A stretch of DNA of 64,000 nucleotides from Galerina marginata (GCA_023014335.1 JAECYW010000001.1:3100001-3164000); one strand, 5' to 3'. Numbered from the stretch's first letter, positions 23,117-36,138 are shown. The notes: generated from the sequence alone by a model not told the origin. Numbers and translations: made by a program.

Positions 23117-26100
23117 GTGGTCTATTTATCAGAATCCAAGAAATTCCATTATGTTCATCTTTTCTTCGTCTTGTCAATCACATATACGAGTATGCCTATA
23201 ATCCTATGCCTCTCCACCATTCAACTTGAAGTTTCCTGGACTAATCTAAATTAGACTAATAGCAGTGCTGGGCACATCTTAGGAATTGGCCGTTGTTTAT
23301 GTAAACCTAGCACAATCTCCGTAATTTGTTACATCGTACGTAAATACCTATTTTCATGGCATATACACTACCTTCTGACAGAATCGCCCAAGAATGTTAT
23401 TTCTAAATTCTGTCGAGTCCCGATTTGGTAACGTGACAAAATATGTACAAACAATTCGTCGGGTGAACGGTGCCAAATCGTGAACTCCTCACCTAAATCA
23501 CTGATACATCTCCTCGAGGCTTGCTTTACAAGTATGCCAGTTCCTTGGGAGGCACTTATTCCTTTCGGTATGTGCGACTAAAAGCCTCCAAGACGCGTTT
23601 CTGAGATCTAGACAGGACTTCTCACTGCTATGTTTGGAGTGGCGGGTACTCTTGTTAACGTATCACAAAGGGCGCAAAACCAGGGAAAAGTGGGCCTTAA
23701 AGACAACTTTTGTTTCTATAGAACATTAACCTGGATCCTAATACCCAGCCTCCTCGGTACTCGATAGACAATTGGGACAAAATGATGATGAATCGCGACA
23801 AACAATTGACGGGACATGTCCGTGGTCAATCAGTGAGTGCAAAGCTTTCCAAATCTTCCCAAGGAATGCATGCGACGCCGTCTGACCCCGTTGTACTGTT
23901 TATTCAGACAAACCCAATAGCCCCACCTGAATTCTCGAAGAACAGTGTCTGGTGGGCAGATCGGCTTTCGTAATAACTGTACGGCGTCGTTGTGGCAATG
24001 TTGACCCCCACCCGAAACCACTCTATGGGATTATGTTCCTTGGATTCCAAGCAATGCCTCTATGATACCCCGAGCATCAGGTTGTGTCAGAGATACCACT
24101 TGAGTTCCGCGTTTGAGGGACCCAGTAACCCAGTTACGTGACTCACTGACCTACTGACTTCGAGTGGGCTCTTGTTTCTGAATTAGACAACTAGGGCTTG
24201 CACTGGCACCTTTTGAACCCGTCGGGGCCATATAGTCAAATTCCCTCGCGATTTTCCTACGAAATCAAAATTTCAAACTACCGTTTTGGATTCGAAGATC
24301 GCCAACAGCGTGTTTCATGTTTATTGGGGATTACGAGGACGATTTACAGCTTTAAGGGAAAGATGCGACACTTGATAATCACACAGTGGGATTATTGCGA
24401 GTTTACGACTATTACCAGATACTTGGGCCCTCATTCCTAGAGGCAGGATCTGTCAAATCGGCGAAAAAACGACGCCTTCATAAATGGCAATGGCCCGTCA
24501 AGGGTCACCACCTATATCCTAACCTTGGCTTCAAGAAACAAATTCCCATGGGACGAAAATTATGGGCTTTCAGTAAGCTCCGAGAACGTTGCAGACCCCG
24601 GACGTTCTTGGAAAGGCTCCGCGTTCCGCCTGCGGAGGTGTCCTGCAAGTACGAGCGTGATGTGGAGCTTGTTATGTCCCTACCCAGCACAGACCAGCCT
24701 GGTTTAGATATGGAACAGGCACCAAGAGATAAAACGAAACTGAAAGGTCGAGATCATGCCTATTTCCACTTCATCCGCGAGCAGTCAACAACAGAACAGA
24801 TGGATGCCTTATGGACCAAGTCGGTCGCTCTACTTACCTTCATTTACGCAGACAAATCTTATTCTGACGGGCCACACGGTGGTGCTCACCCTTGAGTTGT
24901 GGCGGTCGTCTGGCAATGTATCAGACGCAGAGTCTCGGACCTGTAATAAATATTCCTAACTCCACTCTGAACTTACGGCACTCTCACGTCAAATTATAAG
25001 CTCTCCTTCGGCATGAACAAAGAGGTTCCATCCGCTTGAACAGACTTTCCTCACAGGATTTAGCACGGGCTTGGGGCTAATAGCCCTGATAGCTGATTGA
25101 TTGGGCCCTCGAAGCATTTTCTCTCTTAGAATTAATCCTGGACTAGGTCATAAATTCGAACCCTAAGGGCGGCCATGGAAAACTCGATAACGAGATTTTT
25201 TTTAAGTGGCCAGCTATAGAAGACCCAAAAGAGCACGGTAATCTGCCACATTCTAGGCCACTGCTGTTCCGCCGGTACTGCTTGCGGATAATCATCCACA
25301 CAAGTATACAGTCTGCTAGGCATTGGGCAGGGTACACCGTATGACTTATATCATTTTTGTCACAATAGTTGCTTGTAGTTATTCCCGAAACGGACCGAGT
25401 CGAGCGAAGGCATTAAACAGTTCTTTACAGCCTGGGAGGATATCGAATTTTATTTCGATGGTCCACCTTCCGGAGAAATGTTCAAGGCCGACGTCCAGAA
25501 TACAGGTAATGAAATAGCACGTGGATGTGGCGCTGGACCTGTGTCAGAGCCCAAATCTGTCTACCCAGAGATGGTCCAGGAATATGTCGAATTGGACCAT
25601 GCACTCGATGGTTTTCGTTGACCCTGAACTTCCCGACTTTGAAACGCGATAAGGAAACTCGTAGAACCGACGACGATGCACCAAGAGGCCCTGAAGAGAG
25701 AAGACATACCTGAAGGCGATCGGCACCAAGGTCGAGAGGTATCCATGGAGTTAAACTTGAATGCACGAAGACAACTGAATGCATTCGGACCTGGTTCCGA
25801 CTGATTCAATAACATAAGTTGGAAGGTTTGACCGACAAGTTCATATCGGAGGCCCATTCCAAGCAAATCAGCAGACCATAGACTAATCTGTGATCGCGTC
25901 AACAAGTGACATTTCACGTTTCACGACAATCCACTGGCAGGTAAGAAAATCGTTCGGTCCTCGTAAGCTCCAGTAACATCAAGAGTCCTTCCGGTTAGAT
26001 CTCGCAGGGAGGTGTCTCAGGCTGTCGCATACTTACACAAACATCGCTATTGTTGCGATGTTAAATCCCTTCCTGCTCCAAGGAGAAGACGGATGACAAG

Positions 26101-28068
26101 CTTGAGCGACGAGCACGTCGTTGGAGTGATTGAATATGCAACACAGAGAGCTTCTGATCAAGTTGATATGTAAAACGTCAGGAAGTGATGTGAAAGACAG
26201 GAAAAGGCGTGAGCTGGTCAATGTCTATCCCAAGCCATTGATCGTCCCCGAATCCTTGCAGATTTTTGGTAGACGTTGCTGTGACTTTAGACAAGTTAAT
26301 TTTTTGTCCGGCATGTATGTTTGTTACCCAACTCACTGCTCGAGTCGGATATTGAAATTTTGGAACCCGCGATCTTGAAGTGTTGATGGGGCCCCTTCAC
26401 CGTCGTTCGAGTGCCTTTATCACAACCCCCCACCATAGGCTCAAAAATGCTGCCTTTGAGAGCCGATAAACCGCGTTTAAACTCCTTTGGCTATCTCTAT
26501 GCTAAATCATTCCAGGTCACCTGAACCCAAGCCCTAGTTTTAGAACATTTTCGGCTCGCACTCCACCGCCCATTTCGACATCTACTTGCTTTGGACCACA
26601 GCCAGAGTAATCGTTCTCACAGAGCACCGAATATTAATAGTTCACTACTCCTTAACGGCCCAAGTGCCGACCGAGAGCAACCCCTCCCTCCTTATCAATT
26701 TTGCAGACTAACTGGGCCTTTGGGCAACATTTGGGGTCCCAAAAACCTTTGTTTCTCTTCGTTGCAGTATCCTTTCCGTTCCCGCAAACTCGCCTGTCCC
26801 TTCTACGTGGCAGAACCTACGTACGGAGCGGAGTGATCGTAAGGCAGGTTTTCCTATACATATCGACTCGTATGTGCCGTTCTTGTGGTTTAGTTTTACC
26901 TTCCGCGGACGGGTAAACGTCTCCCATGGCGCTCACTACACATGGCTAACAGTGGCAGTAGCGATCATAGTTCCAATTTGATATTTACAGCACTTTCGAG
27001 GGGCATATCCGCCAACTCCCGAGGCTTGTCAGTGAGTTCTCTCTTCCGGCCTTTCGCGCCTTGTTTTGAAACAACCACGTTCTCAGATGGCTTCTCACTG
27101 CCTGCACTTTCCACATCCCGATGTTACCACAACTCATGACCTTACCTCAGTCTTATGACCGTTTGAATTTTCTACAGGAGGCGTGGCTAGTTTTGATGAG
27201 AGATCCTCCAGGCTAATACCCACATCCCTACCGTGCTTTATTTTTATTCATATTTACAGTCTCCACCATTTTTACAAGTCATGGCTATCGGACGTAGCTT
27301 CAAAGTGGCGTTGATCTTGACTGTATTTTGAGTCGTAACTTACAACTCGTTAGACCTATTGACCCCCCTGATTTGTTCCCCTTGCCTGGTTGTTCCAACG
27401 TACGGAATACAACTCGTGCAGATTATTATTAGGCCAACATCAATGGACGCCATCGTTATGTGCGTCAACATCAGAAAGATTGGGCCCAATCTCAGATATC
27501 TCAGCATTTGCTTGCCTTCTATCTTATTGTTCTCTATGTTTTATTTTAGAAACCCCATTATCACCGATGCAAGATTCAAGGGGACTATCATGGCACGTTC
27601 CAAATGTGAAGACCTGACCAATAAATCTGTTTGTTGTCCTCTGATATCAGTGCACAATTCCTGCTGACTGTCCATGTTAAAGAGAGGTCGATGTCCGAGG
27701 AGAGACCGGGCTGGGGTCATCAATGCCGTATGAAACCTAGATATTCTCTCATGGATCATTTTGTCCGGTGTCGGGATCGTAAAATTTCTGGGAAAGGCAC
27801 GACAGAAAGAGAGGGCTTAGGGGAAAGAAAACCGAACACACAATCCCTGAAAGCCAATCTGACGCTTCAGGAAAAAAAATTGCGATAGGAAGGACGCGGG
27901 TATTTGGACAGATGGCGAGGAATAACCAGTTTTTCCTTGGGTTCGGAAAGTCGCACCGAGAATTAAAATCACACACTTATGCATTTCGAAAAATTGGTCA
28001 AGGTTAAGTCCTAAAAAATTGGAGAGGTATTCAATTGTAAAAGGATACCAAAATATCCTCAGATCAAG
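23117..28068. other. Gene-poor region
   Basis: About 5 kb with many short open frames on both strands, none with a recognisable domain or a coherent exon series apart from the weak candidate at 24386-24895. No transposase, reverse transcriptase or terminal repeat was recognised. It may hold old decayed sequence. Confidence 0.4.
24386..24895 (+). CDS. Weak hypothetical open frame, possibly part of a spliced gene
   Basis: A 169-codon frame without an ATG at its 5' end, so if real it is an internal or 3' exon. The content is basic and mixed (KKRRLHKWQWPVKGHHLYP, RERCRPRTFLERLRVPP, ERDVELVMSLPS). No family recognised. Listed because it is the longest protein-like frame in this gene-poor region. 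Confidence 0.2.
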   Translation: MGLLRVYDYYQILGPSFLEAGSVKSAKKRRLHKWQWPVKGHHLYPNLGFKKQIPMGRKLWAFSKLRERCRPRTFLERLRVPPAEVSCKYERDVELVMSLPSTDQPGLDMEQAPRDKTKLKGRDHAYFHFIREQSTTEQMDALWTKSVALLTFIYADKSYSDGPHGGAHP

Positions 28069-29960
28069 TTACCGAATATTAATGGCTTGCTGCAGCCATA
28101 TATACACCTCTCGCATCAGCTCAATCCCTTCAACATGTGTCGGCTGATCACAGTTCGTCCTGAGCTCTGCATCGTCGACCTCGGGCAAGAAGCCGTATTT
28201 CTTTCCTTGGTAAAAGGTCCGACTGAGCTCGCTCAAGGAGTCGATCGCCGCAGTTGAAATATGGGCGTCTGTAACTCGTACAGAAAGATTTGAGATGACC
28301 CCGTGTTTCGAGCGGATTTCAGCGGTCTAGGAATTCCAATAATGTGTCAAGGGAAATATTGTGGACCTCAGAATCATAGGATAACGTACTACGGATCCCC
28401 ACACAAATGCCTTATTCAGGGTGTGTGTAAATTCGGGAGTTTGCCCAAATGCCCAATCCCACGTCTGTATTTAGAAGCGGGTGTTACCGTCGTCCAAGCG
28501 AATTGAAAGGTGCAATAATTTTTTTCCTCACAGATAATTCAGCCATACCCTTCTGTATATAATCGAAGTTCTTGACGTCTTCAGTATCGTGCACGATACA
28601 AGGCTGAAGAAGCGGACAGAATTTCAGTCATGGACCACTTGAAATAAAGACTAGACTTTTACCTTGGAATTGATCCCATATTCTTCGCAAAATTGCTTCA
28701 CCACGGCAGCAGTAAACTGTTCGTGCGTGAGGCTGGAATCAAATCGTTGCAGGTTGCACACAGGTGATCGGACAGACCCGACGCCTTTCGTCTGGATGTT
28801 TTCCTGTTGGTTCCATGAGTGAGAGAACCCTGAACAAGAATAAAAAGAAGAGGTGGTTGGCGTTGAAAGGCATCATATCTAGGGGTTTCATTAAAAGGAG
28901 TGGGCGGCGCTGATCTAGGCGCCGACAAAGCTTTCCCAAAACGCGGTAAACGAAAGGCAAAAGAGAGAATCTGCCTGACACGAAAGGGGACGAATGAAAT
29001 TATACCTTTTGTGGGCGTAGGACATTCCCCAACGTATCAAGCTCCGTCGATATCAACATGGTCCCATGATGATAGGCACGTTTATTAACAATCTTATATG
29101 CGGACCCTGAGACGTATGGTGATTTGGGTAAGTAAAATTCGCATTACATCCGGAAGATAGGAACGGAAACCCAGCAAGATATGTAGTCAAGGACCAAGTG
29201 ACAACAAAATTTCTGTCACTCAGAAGAGAATGGGTTGGTGTACTCATCTTATCTGGCCCAACGCAAATGTCGTTTCTTTCGTTTAACCGGGCATTGATAC
29301 CCAGCGATCGTACAGCCCGAAGGACTAGCCTGCCCGTAGCATGTCTGTCGAACGATGCCCGAGGCAAATGGATAGAGAAATTCGTGTTCCCTAAGTCCTA
29401 ATAATGAGGCAGAGCAATAAGCAAAAAGGTGAGGAGATCGGGAAAACAATATTGGAGCACACATGATACACAGTTCCCCCTCCGCTGCGTCTCCGCAGAA
29501 ATGGGGTGCCATCTCGCAGTGCTGCGAAGTTAACCTCGGTCCATGGGTTCTGATTTCTACCAATTACAACGCACGGAGAGTCGCGGTAGATAAACAACAA
29601 TGGCGAGGACGCAGGAGCGTGTCGAAAGAGCCTGCAGGTAGTGGAGATCGGAGAAGCAAGGCAGATTAGGATAGAGAATATTTTCGAACCAGTTAAAGAA
29701 CCAAAGTTGGCTAATCAGTGAATAGATAAATGAAGTTTCATATGACCCACATACCAATCCTCGAAAGTCAAGTTGAAGTAGGGGTCCGAGGAGGCAGAGA
29801 CATAGATGTCGTGGTCGGGCGTTGAGAGCCCCCGATTCGCATTTGTCGCGAAAAGGCTGCGCAAACCTTGCCTCAGAAGGAAATGTGAAGAACTTTTAAT
29901 GTGATTCACGTTTCTTGCCTGGAGTCGCGCTGCGCGCTGTGCTATTGGCCACCGAAGCAT
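28069..29960 (-). CDS. Lipoate-protein ligase A, mitochondrial (LIPT1/Aim22-like)
   Basis: Attaches or transfers lipoyl groups to E2 and H proteins in mitochondria. Eight exons: 29960-29755, 29631-29463, 29397-29244, 29106-29006, 28803-28663, 28603-28532, 28464-28393, 28326-28069, giving 390 aa with all phases fitting. The N-terminus is Arg/Ser/Leu-rich without acidic residues for about 40 aa, a likely mitochondrial presequence. Family motifs are RDSPCVVIGRNQNPWTEVN, RRRSGGGTVYHDLGNTNFS (lipoate-binding loop), KMRSAYKIVNKRAYHHGTML with the catalytic-loop lysine, and WDWAFGQTPEFTHTL. The C-terminal domain ends EVYIWLQQAINIR. It shares a 383-bp divergent promoter with NDUFAF3. Confidence 0.92.
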
Positions 29961-30343
29961 CGTGACTCTTTCAGCTTTGGAAGACTCTGGCCAAGTGCTT
30001 CGAGTTGTCTCCAGCAGACAGCCGTTGAATTCACGTTGTAATGTCTCCAGTCAAAAATGGCCAAGTTGCGCAGCGAAAAATTATGCGACGTTCCCCTATG
30101 TCAAAGTCAATCAGTCAAAGCAATTTCAGGTGTTCGGTGTGGCTTCGGGGGTTGCTTTTACGGAGGAAAGGTTTGGTCAATCTGTCGCCTTGCTGTCACC
30201 TAAAAGATCTGCATATGTCACTGACTTTGGTTATATTTTCCCAGGGTCATGATAACTGCACAGGTGGTTCCTGAATTTCACCTTTCCAACCCAACCAGAC
30301 TCAGTGTTGAACAGTATCCTGTATCTTCTCGTCACCAATCAGG
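29961..30343. promoter_or_regulatory. Divergent promoter of lipoate ligase and NDUFAF3
   Basis: The two start codons lie 383 bp apart facing away from each other. Both products act in mitochondria, so co-regulation from shared elements is plausible; I see no named site. Inferred from geometry. Confidence 0.5.
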
Positions 30344-31069
30344 ATGTCTTCGCGTCTAATTTTACGCGGTGCCTTGAGATATGCATGCGCCTCGAACGGG
30401 AATTTTCGCAACTCAGCGATAAATCTACGGAAAAGCTCATTTACTGGAGCTCTGGCTTGTCGAAACCTACACGCAACTTGCGTTACCAGAGACCGCTCGT
30501 TTACCAATTTGTTGGCAGACGATAATCCACCGGCAGTCCAGGTTTCTTCAATATCAGATGTTGGAATTCAACTTGCCGACGGACTGGTTATTCCTGGCGC
30601 CTGTGTGTTCTTGGAGGGCAAAGTCTTTCTTTGGGACGTGCCAGAGATAAACGCGAAAGCAAAGGTAAAGGAAGAAAGATGGCAGGGTTGGGTAGAAGAC
30701 AATTTTCAGTTGCTGGATGTGGTTACACCCAGACCTGGTAAGTCATAATTTTTTTTGAAGCAGATGGTATTTAGATTCCTAATTCACTCATAGAAATACT
30801 CCTATTGGGCACAGGGAAAGCCCTGGTGCAACCACCCCCATTTTTACGCCCATATCTCAGTAAACTCGGAATCCAGCTGGACGTGATGGACACGGTGACT
30901 TAGGCAGTTGCATTCTAACCTCTGGATACTTATGATTATTTTACTTTAGAGAAATGCATGCTCTACATATAACATATTATCCGAAGAAGGAAGACGTGTC
31001 GCGGCAGCTCTGTTGCCGTTCACGCCTTACCCCTGGCCCAAATCACCAAAATCTGGTCAAGGTCCATGA
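30344..31069 (+). CDS. NDUFAF3: NDUFAF3-like complex I assembly factor (DUF498/Mth938 fold)
   Basis: NDUFAF3 helps assemble mitochondrial NADH:ubiquinone oxidoreductase. Exons 30344-30737, 30794-30894 and 30950-31069 give 204 aa. The N-terminal 50 residues are Arg/Ser/Ala-rich (MSSRLILRGALRYACAS), a mitochondrial presequence. The domain reads FTNLLADDNPPAVQV, GIQLADGLVIPGACVFLEG, FLWDVPE, PEILLLGTGKALVQPPP, then the signature RNACSTYNILSEEGRRVAAA and LLPFTPYPWPKSPK. It ends 72 bp from the stop of the convergent gene at 31142. Intact and of normal length. Confidence 0.92.
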
Positions 31070-31141
31070 TGAGACCCAGACTTCCAACAACAACATTTGG
31101 TATGTCACCGGTATATACAGATCACAATATCAGGTTGTGGT

Positions 31142-31692
31142 TTACTCCTCGTCCATGTCATTCGCCTTTCTTTTGCCTTTATTATTTGCCGCTTCGGTTT
31201 GCCGTATTGGGGTCTCATCCTCTTCATCGTACATTGATGGAAGTGTATAATTGATGGGAAGAAGTTCACCTGTTGGACGAGGTCGAAGGGAGGCAAGAAG
31301 AGGCACCGGTGAAGCAAGGCAGTAATAACGCCAGAGAGCAATGCGAATTTTATTGAGAAAAATGTAAAAACTGCAAAGCTGGTGGTGAGGCAGAAAAGTA
31401 TTTGCTTACCGGTACTCTTGTCTCGAGGCTGCAGAAATATAGCTTCCCAGGCCGATAATCCAGTTTCCCGAAGCATCTTGGCGGTTTCCAAAATCTCGTA
31501 TTCGCCTGTCAGTTTCCCTTTCTCCCTCTTGCCGCGACACAGCTCAAAGTCCTCTTCTGTCTCAATGCTGAGTTGCGGCGGCTCCATAGCCTGGAAATCC
31601 AGTGCATCTGAAGCGACATCAGACCCGAGGGCTGATAACGTTTCAGCCTTGAGTTCTGCGATTGTGGTAGCAGGAGCAAGGCTTGAGAGCAT
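31142..31692 (-). CDS. Conserved-looking small hypothetical protein, 136 aa
   Basis: Exon 1 is 31692-31410, then a 140-nt intron (GTAAGC...CAACAG), and exon 2 is 31269-31142; phases fit. The start region TTIAELKAETLSALGSD looks like a beta-grasp/ubiquitin-like opening strand and helix, but the family is not certain. It continues EDFELCRGKREKGKLTGEYE, DKSTGELLPINYTLPS and an acidic, basic tail (MYDEEDE, KGKRKANDMDEE). Function unknown. It is convergent with NDUFAF3 and divergent from NDUFA8. Confidence 0.65.
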
Positions 31693-32022
31693 AATGGTGA
31701 GTTTATGGGTCTTTACTTGAATATGGTAAACCCTGGCAACCCTAGGAGGCTGTAAATCGCTTTAATGTCATTGAAGGCACTCTTTGTACGGTTTCATGAG
31801 CATACCATGTCTTGAGATTGTGAAAGGCGCGTTCAAGGACGCGTCCGAATGAAATTACCAAATTAAATATTTGGATAATCGAACTCCGGTTGAATATTCC
31901 CACCCGCTTCCTTCCACCCGTCCACCGTCGTTGGCACCCGTTTCCAGGTCTGTTGAGGCTCAGACCACCGTCGACCGTTGGACTGAAGTTCCTGGATACC
32001 ACATCCACTCTCGGTGTCGAAA
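31693..32022. promoter_or_regulatory. Divergent promoter of the small hypothetical gene and NDUFA8
   Basis: The interval is 330 bp between opposed start codons. It must carry both promoters; no specific element identified. Confidence 0.45.
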
Positions 32023-32790
32023 ATGAGTACCATTCAAGCGGGGTTGTACCCCCGGAAGGAGTATGTCGACCCGACACCCATGCCGGCTGATGTTCCCCAC
32101 GTCGACGAGGTTGGTGCGACGAGTGCACCACTGAAGAGCGCTGCATTTTTTATTGGGGCGTATTGCAAAGAATACAATGGTATTGATGTATTTCTGCATC
32201 AATTGTTGAGCCGCTTCTGAGTACGTTTGGCAGAGGATTTCATGCTTTGCAAGAAAGAAGACCGAAACCCTGGGCATTGTCTGAAGGAAGGCCGGAAGGT
32301 GACGCGGTGTGCGACAGACCTGTGCGTATTCGAGTCGCCTTGATCAGTTTTGCGTTACTCAGGCTTGATTTGCCCCGACTAGGATTACAAAAATGCGGGA
32401 GAATTGCGCATCACAGTTCGACGCGCACTGGAATTGCTTAGAGAAGAAGAACCAGGTGGGTTCTTCACTTAAGATTTGTGTGGCAGCCTCGGGTGTCATT
32501 GACCTCGCGACGAAACCGTTTTATGTTCGTGGAACTGGTCACTAACCAACCCTTTGCAGGAATATTACCTCTGCCGTCAACCCGAGCGTAAACTGAACGC
32601 GTGCATGTTTGAAAAGCTTGTACGTTGTGCCATCCGCGATTTCGCGTTATATTGCTTTCCTTAAGCACTTGGTTAAATAATTTTTTTTGTGATCTCATAG
32701 GGCTTGACAAAAACCATTCCTGGTTCGCCGCCGGGTCAAACACCAATACACGAAGTCAAGAACCCTATCTACCAGGCAATTCAGAAATAA
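32023..32790 (+). CDS. NDUFA8: NDUFA8-like subunit of mitochondrial complex I
   Basis: An accessory subunit of NADH:ubiquinone oxidoreductase with CHCH cysteine motifs, located on the intermembrane-space side. Exons 32023-32179, 32234-32321, 32383-32455, 32560-32619 and 32701-32790 give 155 aa, all phases consistent. Signatures are AGLYPRKEYVDPTPMP, APLKSAAFFIGAYCKEYNED, FMLCKKEDRNPGHCLKEGRK, TRCATDL, RENCASQFDAHWNCLEKKNQ, EYYLCRQPERKLNACMFEKL and IPGSPPGQTPIHEVKNPIY. Cysteine spacing (Cx9C type) is preserved in each pair I checked. Confidence 0.95.
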
Positions 32791-33400
32791 TACCAAAGCT
32801 GGCCTCCTTTTTCCAGAGCTGGCTAGATCGTGCAGCGCTGCCCGCACGTAGTAGGATGACCAGCAAGGTCGAGATGCGGTTGCTTATTTGCTGTAGACTG
32901 CAATGCTCTTCTTGTAGAGTTGGAAAGCATTATTCCCAAACATTTTTATTTCTTTCATATGACATTCAGAAATCACGACGAACAGGCTGAGCCGGGGATC
33001 ATCGAACGTCCACTATGCTTTTGATTTTTTTTGCTTTTGGACTAAGCATCTATTACGGGAGGGCTCGATTTCTCTGACAGAACCGGAATTAGCAAAACAA
33101 AAAACAAAAACGAAAAAAGGAAGAAAGAATTGCCGAAGTTGGCCAAATGTTTCGTGTGTATTTGAGAACATGTACTGGGACTCTTCATGGCTAAGGCTTG
33201 GGACATAATGCATAAACTTCTGATATCTGTCTAGGAAGGCTTGAGAGGTGGATAGAATGCCGAAGCTACAGACAAACCAGTGCAAACAGAGTTTGACCGG
33301 ACCGGCAGAATTATAATTTCTTCTCAATCTCAACTCCCTCTTCGCTCCCTCTCAATCGTTTTTCTGTTATCTGAACCAACGTTCACTGAGAAATAATGCC
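32791..33400. other. Intergenic; promoter of the NOL11-like gene
   Basis: Contains a poly-A/T-rich stretch around 33020-33125 and a CT-rich run just before the start at 33401. No gene seen. Confidence 0.45.
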
Positions 33401-36138
33401 ATGTCGAACTCGAATATAAACGAAACATTTGTTCTTGCCAGCTATACCTCGTCTGTACGCGGAAAATCGACCCAAAAGCACTCTCCAGGAGTTTACGCGA
33501 CGGTCCACAAAAAAGCGAACAGTCAAGATGAATTTGTGACCGTTGCAGTACAAGCAGATGGAGTGCATGTACTTGATGTGATTGGAAACCATTTTCTGTC
33601 TTTTTTTAATGCTCATGATATACCCAGATATCCTCTCTTCACCCAGTCATCTCACATACCCTTGGGCCATCTACCTCTTTTTCATGTCCCCCGTTGACAT
33701 TACCATCTTCGTCAAGTCATTCTTCAAGAACCTATGCCGTTATTTCGTCTTCTGTAGAGTTAACGTCTGCAGAGGAGGCTGGCAGGACGCTATGGGCGTG
33801 GCAGGACGATACTTCGAGTGCAGCGCAGAAACCTAAGCAAAGTAAAATTATAGTGCGTTTTATAAGATGATGAAGTTTTTGTCTCATCGACTTACTGGAA
33901 ACAGCTCCCTATAGATCGGACGGCCTACGGCCTGTATTTCTGCGACGAACTTCCGGAAAGAATAATCGCTGTTACAACAACTGGAGATGTGTCAGTCGTT
34001 GATGCTGGTTCGCTGATGGTTAAAACAACCTCCAGCCAAAAGAAGGCGCATGTTATTCATGCCAGCACATTTCCAGCCAGCACCTCATTTTTGGCTCGGT
34101 CAAAAGGTGCTATACTCGTTACTGCCAGCTCCGGATCGTCCAAAACGACGCACCTTCGAATTTTGGCCATCGACGAGGCGGACTCAATATCCCAAATACA
34201 AGAATGCGAAATTCCAGTCGATAGCGAGGTATTCTTCCCTTTCATCCGAACTCATATACTATTTCTGACGCGTCATTAGCAAATCGCCAGTGTCTCGTGC
34301 AGTCCAATTGGAATTTTCAGCATCCTCAGTGCGCTTTATTTCCCTTTTTGTCGAAGTTTTCAAACTAACTATCAGTTCAATAGCTGTTGACGGAGCTTGG
34401 AACTCATACAAGCTATTACTCTCTTCACCACCTGCGCAATTATCGCCGCCTCTTCAGCTTTCGGGTTTCTCCTTCCTCTCCGAATCCTCAAAACGCTCAG
34501 TTTCCTTACTCGCCCTCACTTCGTCACACGTCCTTTTAGCTGCCATCGCCTCCAACGAAATCACCCTCGCCTCCAACGAAATCACCCTCCTGATATGGGA
34601 CCTTCAATTCTCCGTTCTCCTCTCCTCACACACACTACCCATACCCTCAGCACTATCATCGTCGACTCTCCATCTTCGCCTTGTCCCAGGGGCTCAAAGT
34701 CCAACGAAGTCGGAAACCGAGGTCTTTGGACAGGCGATACTTATTCTGTCGTCAATACCGCCAAAAGAAACCCCTGAAGACAAGACGATCTCGGTGCTGA
34801 TTGTAGTTCCGTACACCGTGCCAACAGTTTCTACAATTGCCGCTGCCATGGGTCGTGGCGATGCTGGCAGCAGATGGCTGCGAGCCTCAGAGGAGGAACC
34901 TAAACAGAGCGCGGACGACAAAGCCCGTGCCAAGCTTTTGGGCACTATGAGAACTGCAATACAAGGCGGTCGGCCACTTGCTGCTGCTGATGCTTTCATG
35001 CAGTGGGTAGCAAAGCAAGACGGGGTCAGTATTATTCCAATTTTCGTTATCGTCGTTCTAAATTGTCTGCCACCAGCAGCCTGCCACTCCGAGCTTGGAC
35101 TATAACTTCGTCAAAGAGCTTCTCGGCATTACCCTGCTTCTACCACCTTCTGAATCGAGACCGAACCCAGTTGGTGCAGCTACATATACACCTGACGGGG
35201 TTCGATACCTTTTGGAACAACGTGTAGTATGCAGCGCAATGGTACCGGGGGGGCTGCTGTGTGCACTAAAAGCCAAGGATGACTGGGTGAGCACCCTCAT
35301 TCGAGTCTAATTAATAATATTTTTCTAACCTGTTATTGCAGGCATCGATAAAGTTCGCTTTCGAATCCGTAATAGACCTGACAGAGTCAGAGATTGTTGA
35401 ATGCTTGCGCACCGTCACAAGATCCCATCGTGTAGCAGCAGCAGATGACGCCATGCAAGTAGATCCACCCACTCCAAATACCGCATCCACCAGCACCGTC
35501 GTTCCCTTACCCACATTCCTCAACCTCCTCACCAATTATCCAACATCACACGGTCTTCTCTTGCTCGCGTTCCGAAAGAACATGCGAGATGCGGATGACT
35601 TGACGGCCGTGCTGCGGGTGCTAGACGGATGGATAACTAGAAAGACGAAGATGGACGAGCATCTTCTACCTTCGAAGAAAGACCTGCGGAAGACGGAGCA
35701 AGGTGTCTGGGTCGTCGTTGGAAGGAAAGGCGATAAAGGCAAGAAGGAGGAAATTCCTTCTCTTGAAAACGTCTGCGTTATTCGTACTACCTCATTTAAA
35801 TCCGATCTTTGACCACATTTTAATAGATTGTCAACCTTCTTCAAGTCATCCTCGACGCGGCCTTCCTCTCCTTGTTACAACATCCTCCGGCCCACAAAAT
35901 TTTGCGCAGGGTTCAAGAACAGCTTAACCCGGAAATCGCGTTCGCGGCTGCAGCAGAGACCCTTCGAGGCCCATTAGAGCCCTTCGCCATCGCACAGGAG
36001 AAGACGGTGAAGGAGTCGCTTATCTCGCCGCAAGAACGGGAACGCGAAAAACAAAAAGGCGACTGGAGGCAGAGGAAAAAGGGAATGACTGTGGGGGCTG
36101 ATATTGGGCTGTACAAATTAGAGGAGTTGGTGCTTTAA
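33401..36138 (+). CDS. Putative NOL11/Utp8-like nucleolar protein
   Basis: A multi-exon gene. Exon 1 33401-33577 and exon 2 33628-33852 are in phase and read HVLDISSLHPVISHTLGPS; exon 3 starts after GGAAACAG near 33905 (LPIDRTAYGLYFCDELPE). Later exons include WNSYKLLLSSPP, a long exon ending near 35022 (FMQWVAKQDG), LDYNFVKELLGITLLLPP, KFAFESVIDLTESEIVECL, LRVLDGWITRKTKMDEHLLPS, and a last exon ending IGLYKLEELVL. The layout of beta-propeller-like strands in the first half and a helical second half resembles NOL11/Utp8, which act in small-subunit rRNA processing. The assignment rests on architecture and remembered family style, so function is tentative. A 21-bp tandem duplication in the long exon duplicates ASNEITL. 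Confidence 0.45.

Noticed and set aside
25130..25190. Minus-strand GGGTTCGAATTT resembling a tRNA B-box
   Set aside because: No A-box or cloverleaf upstream at proper spacing.
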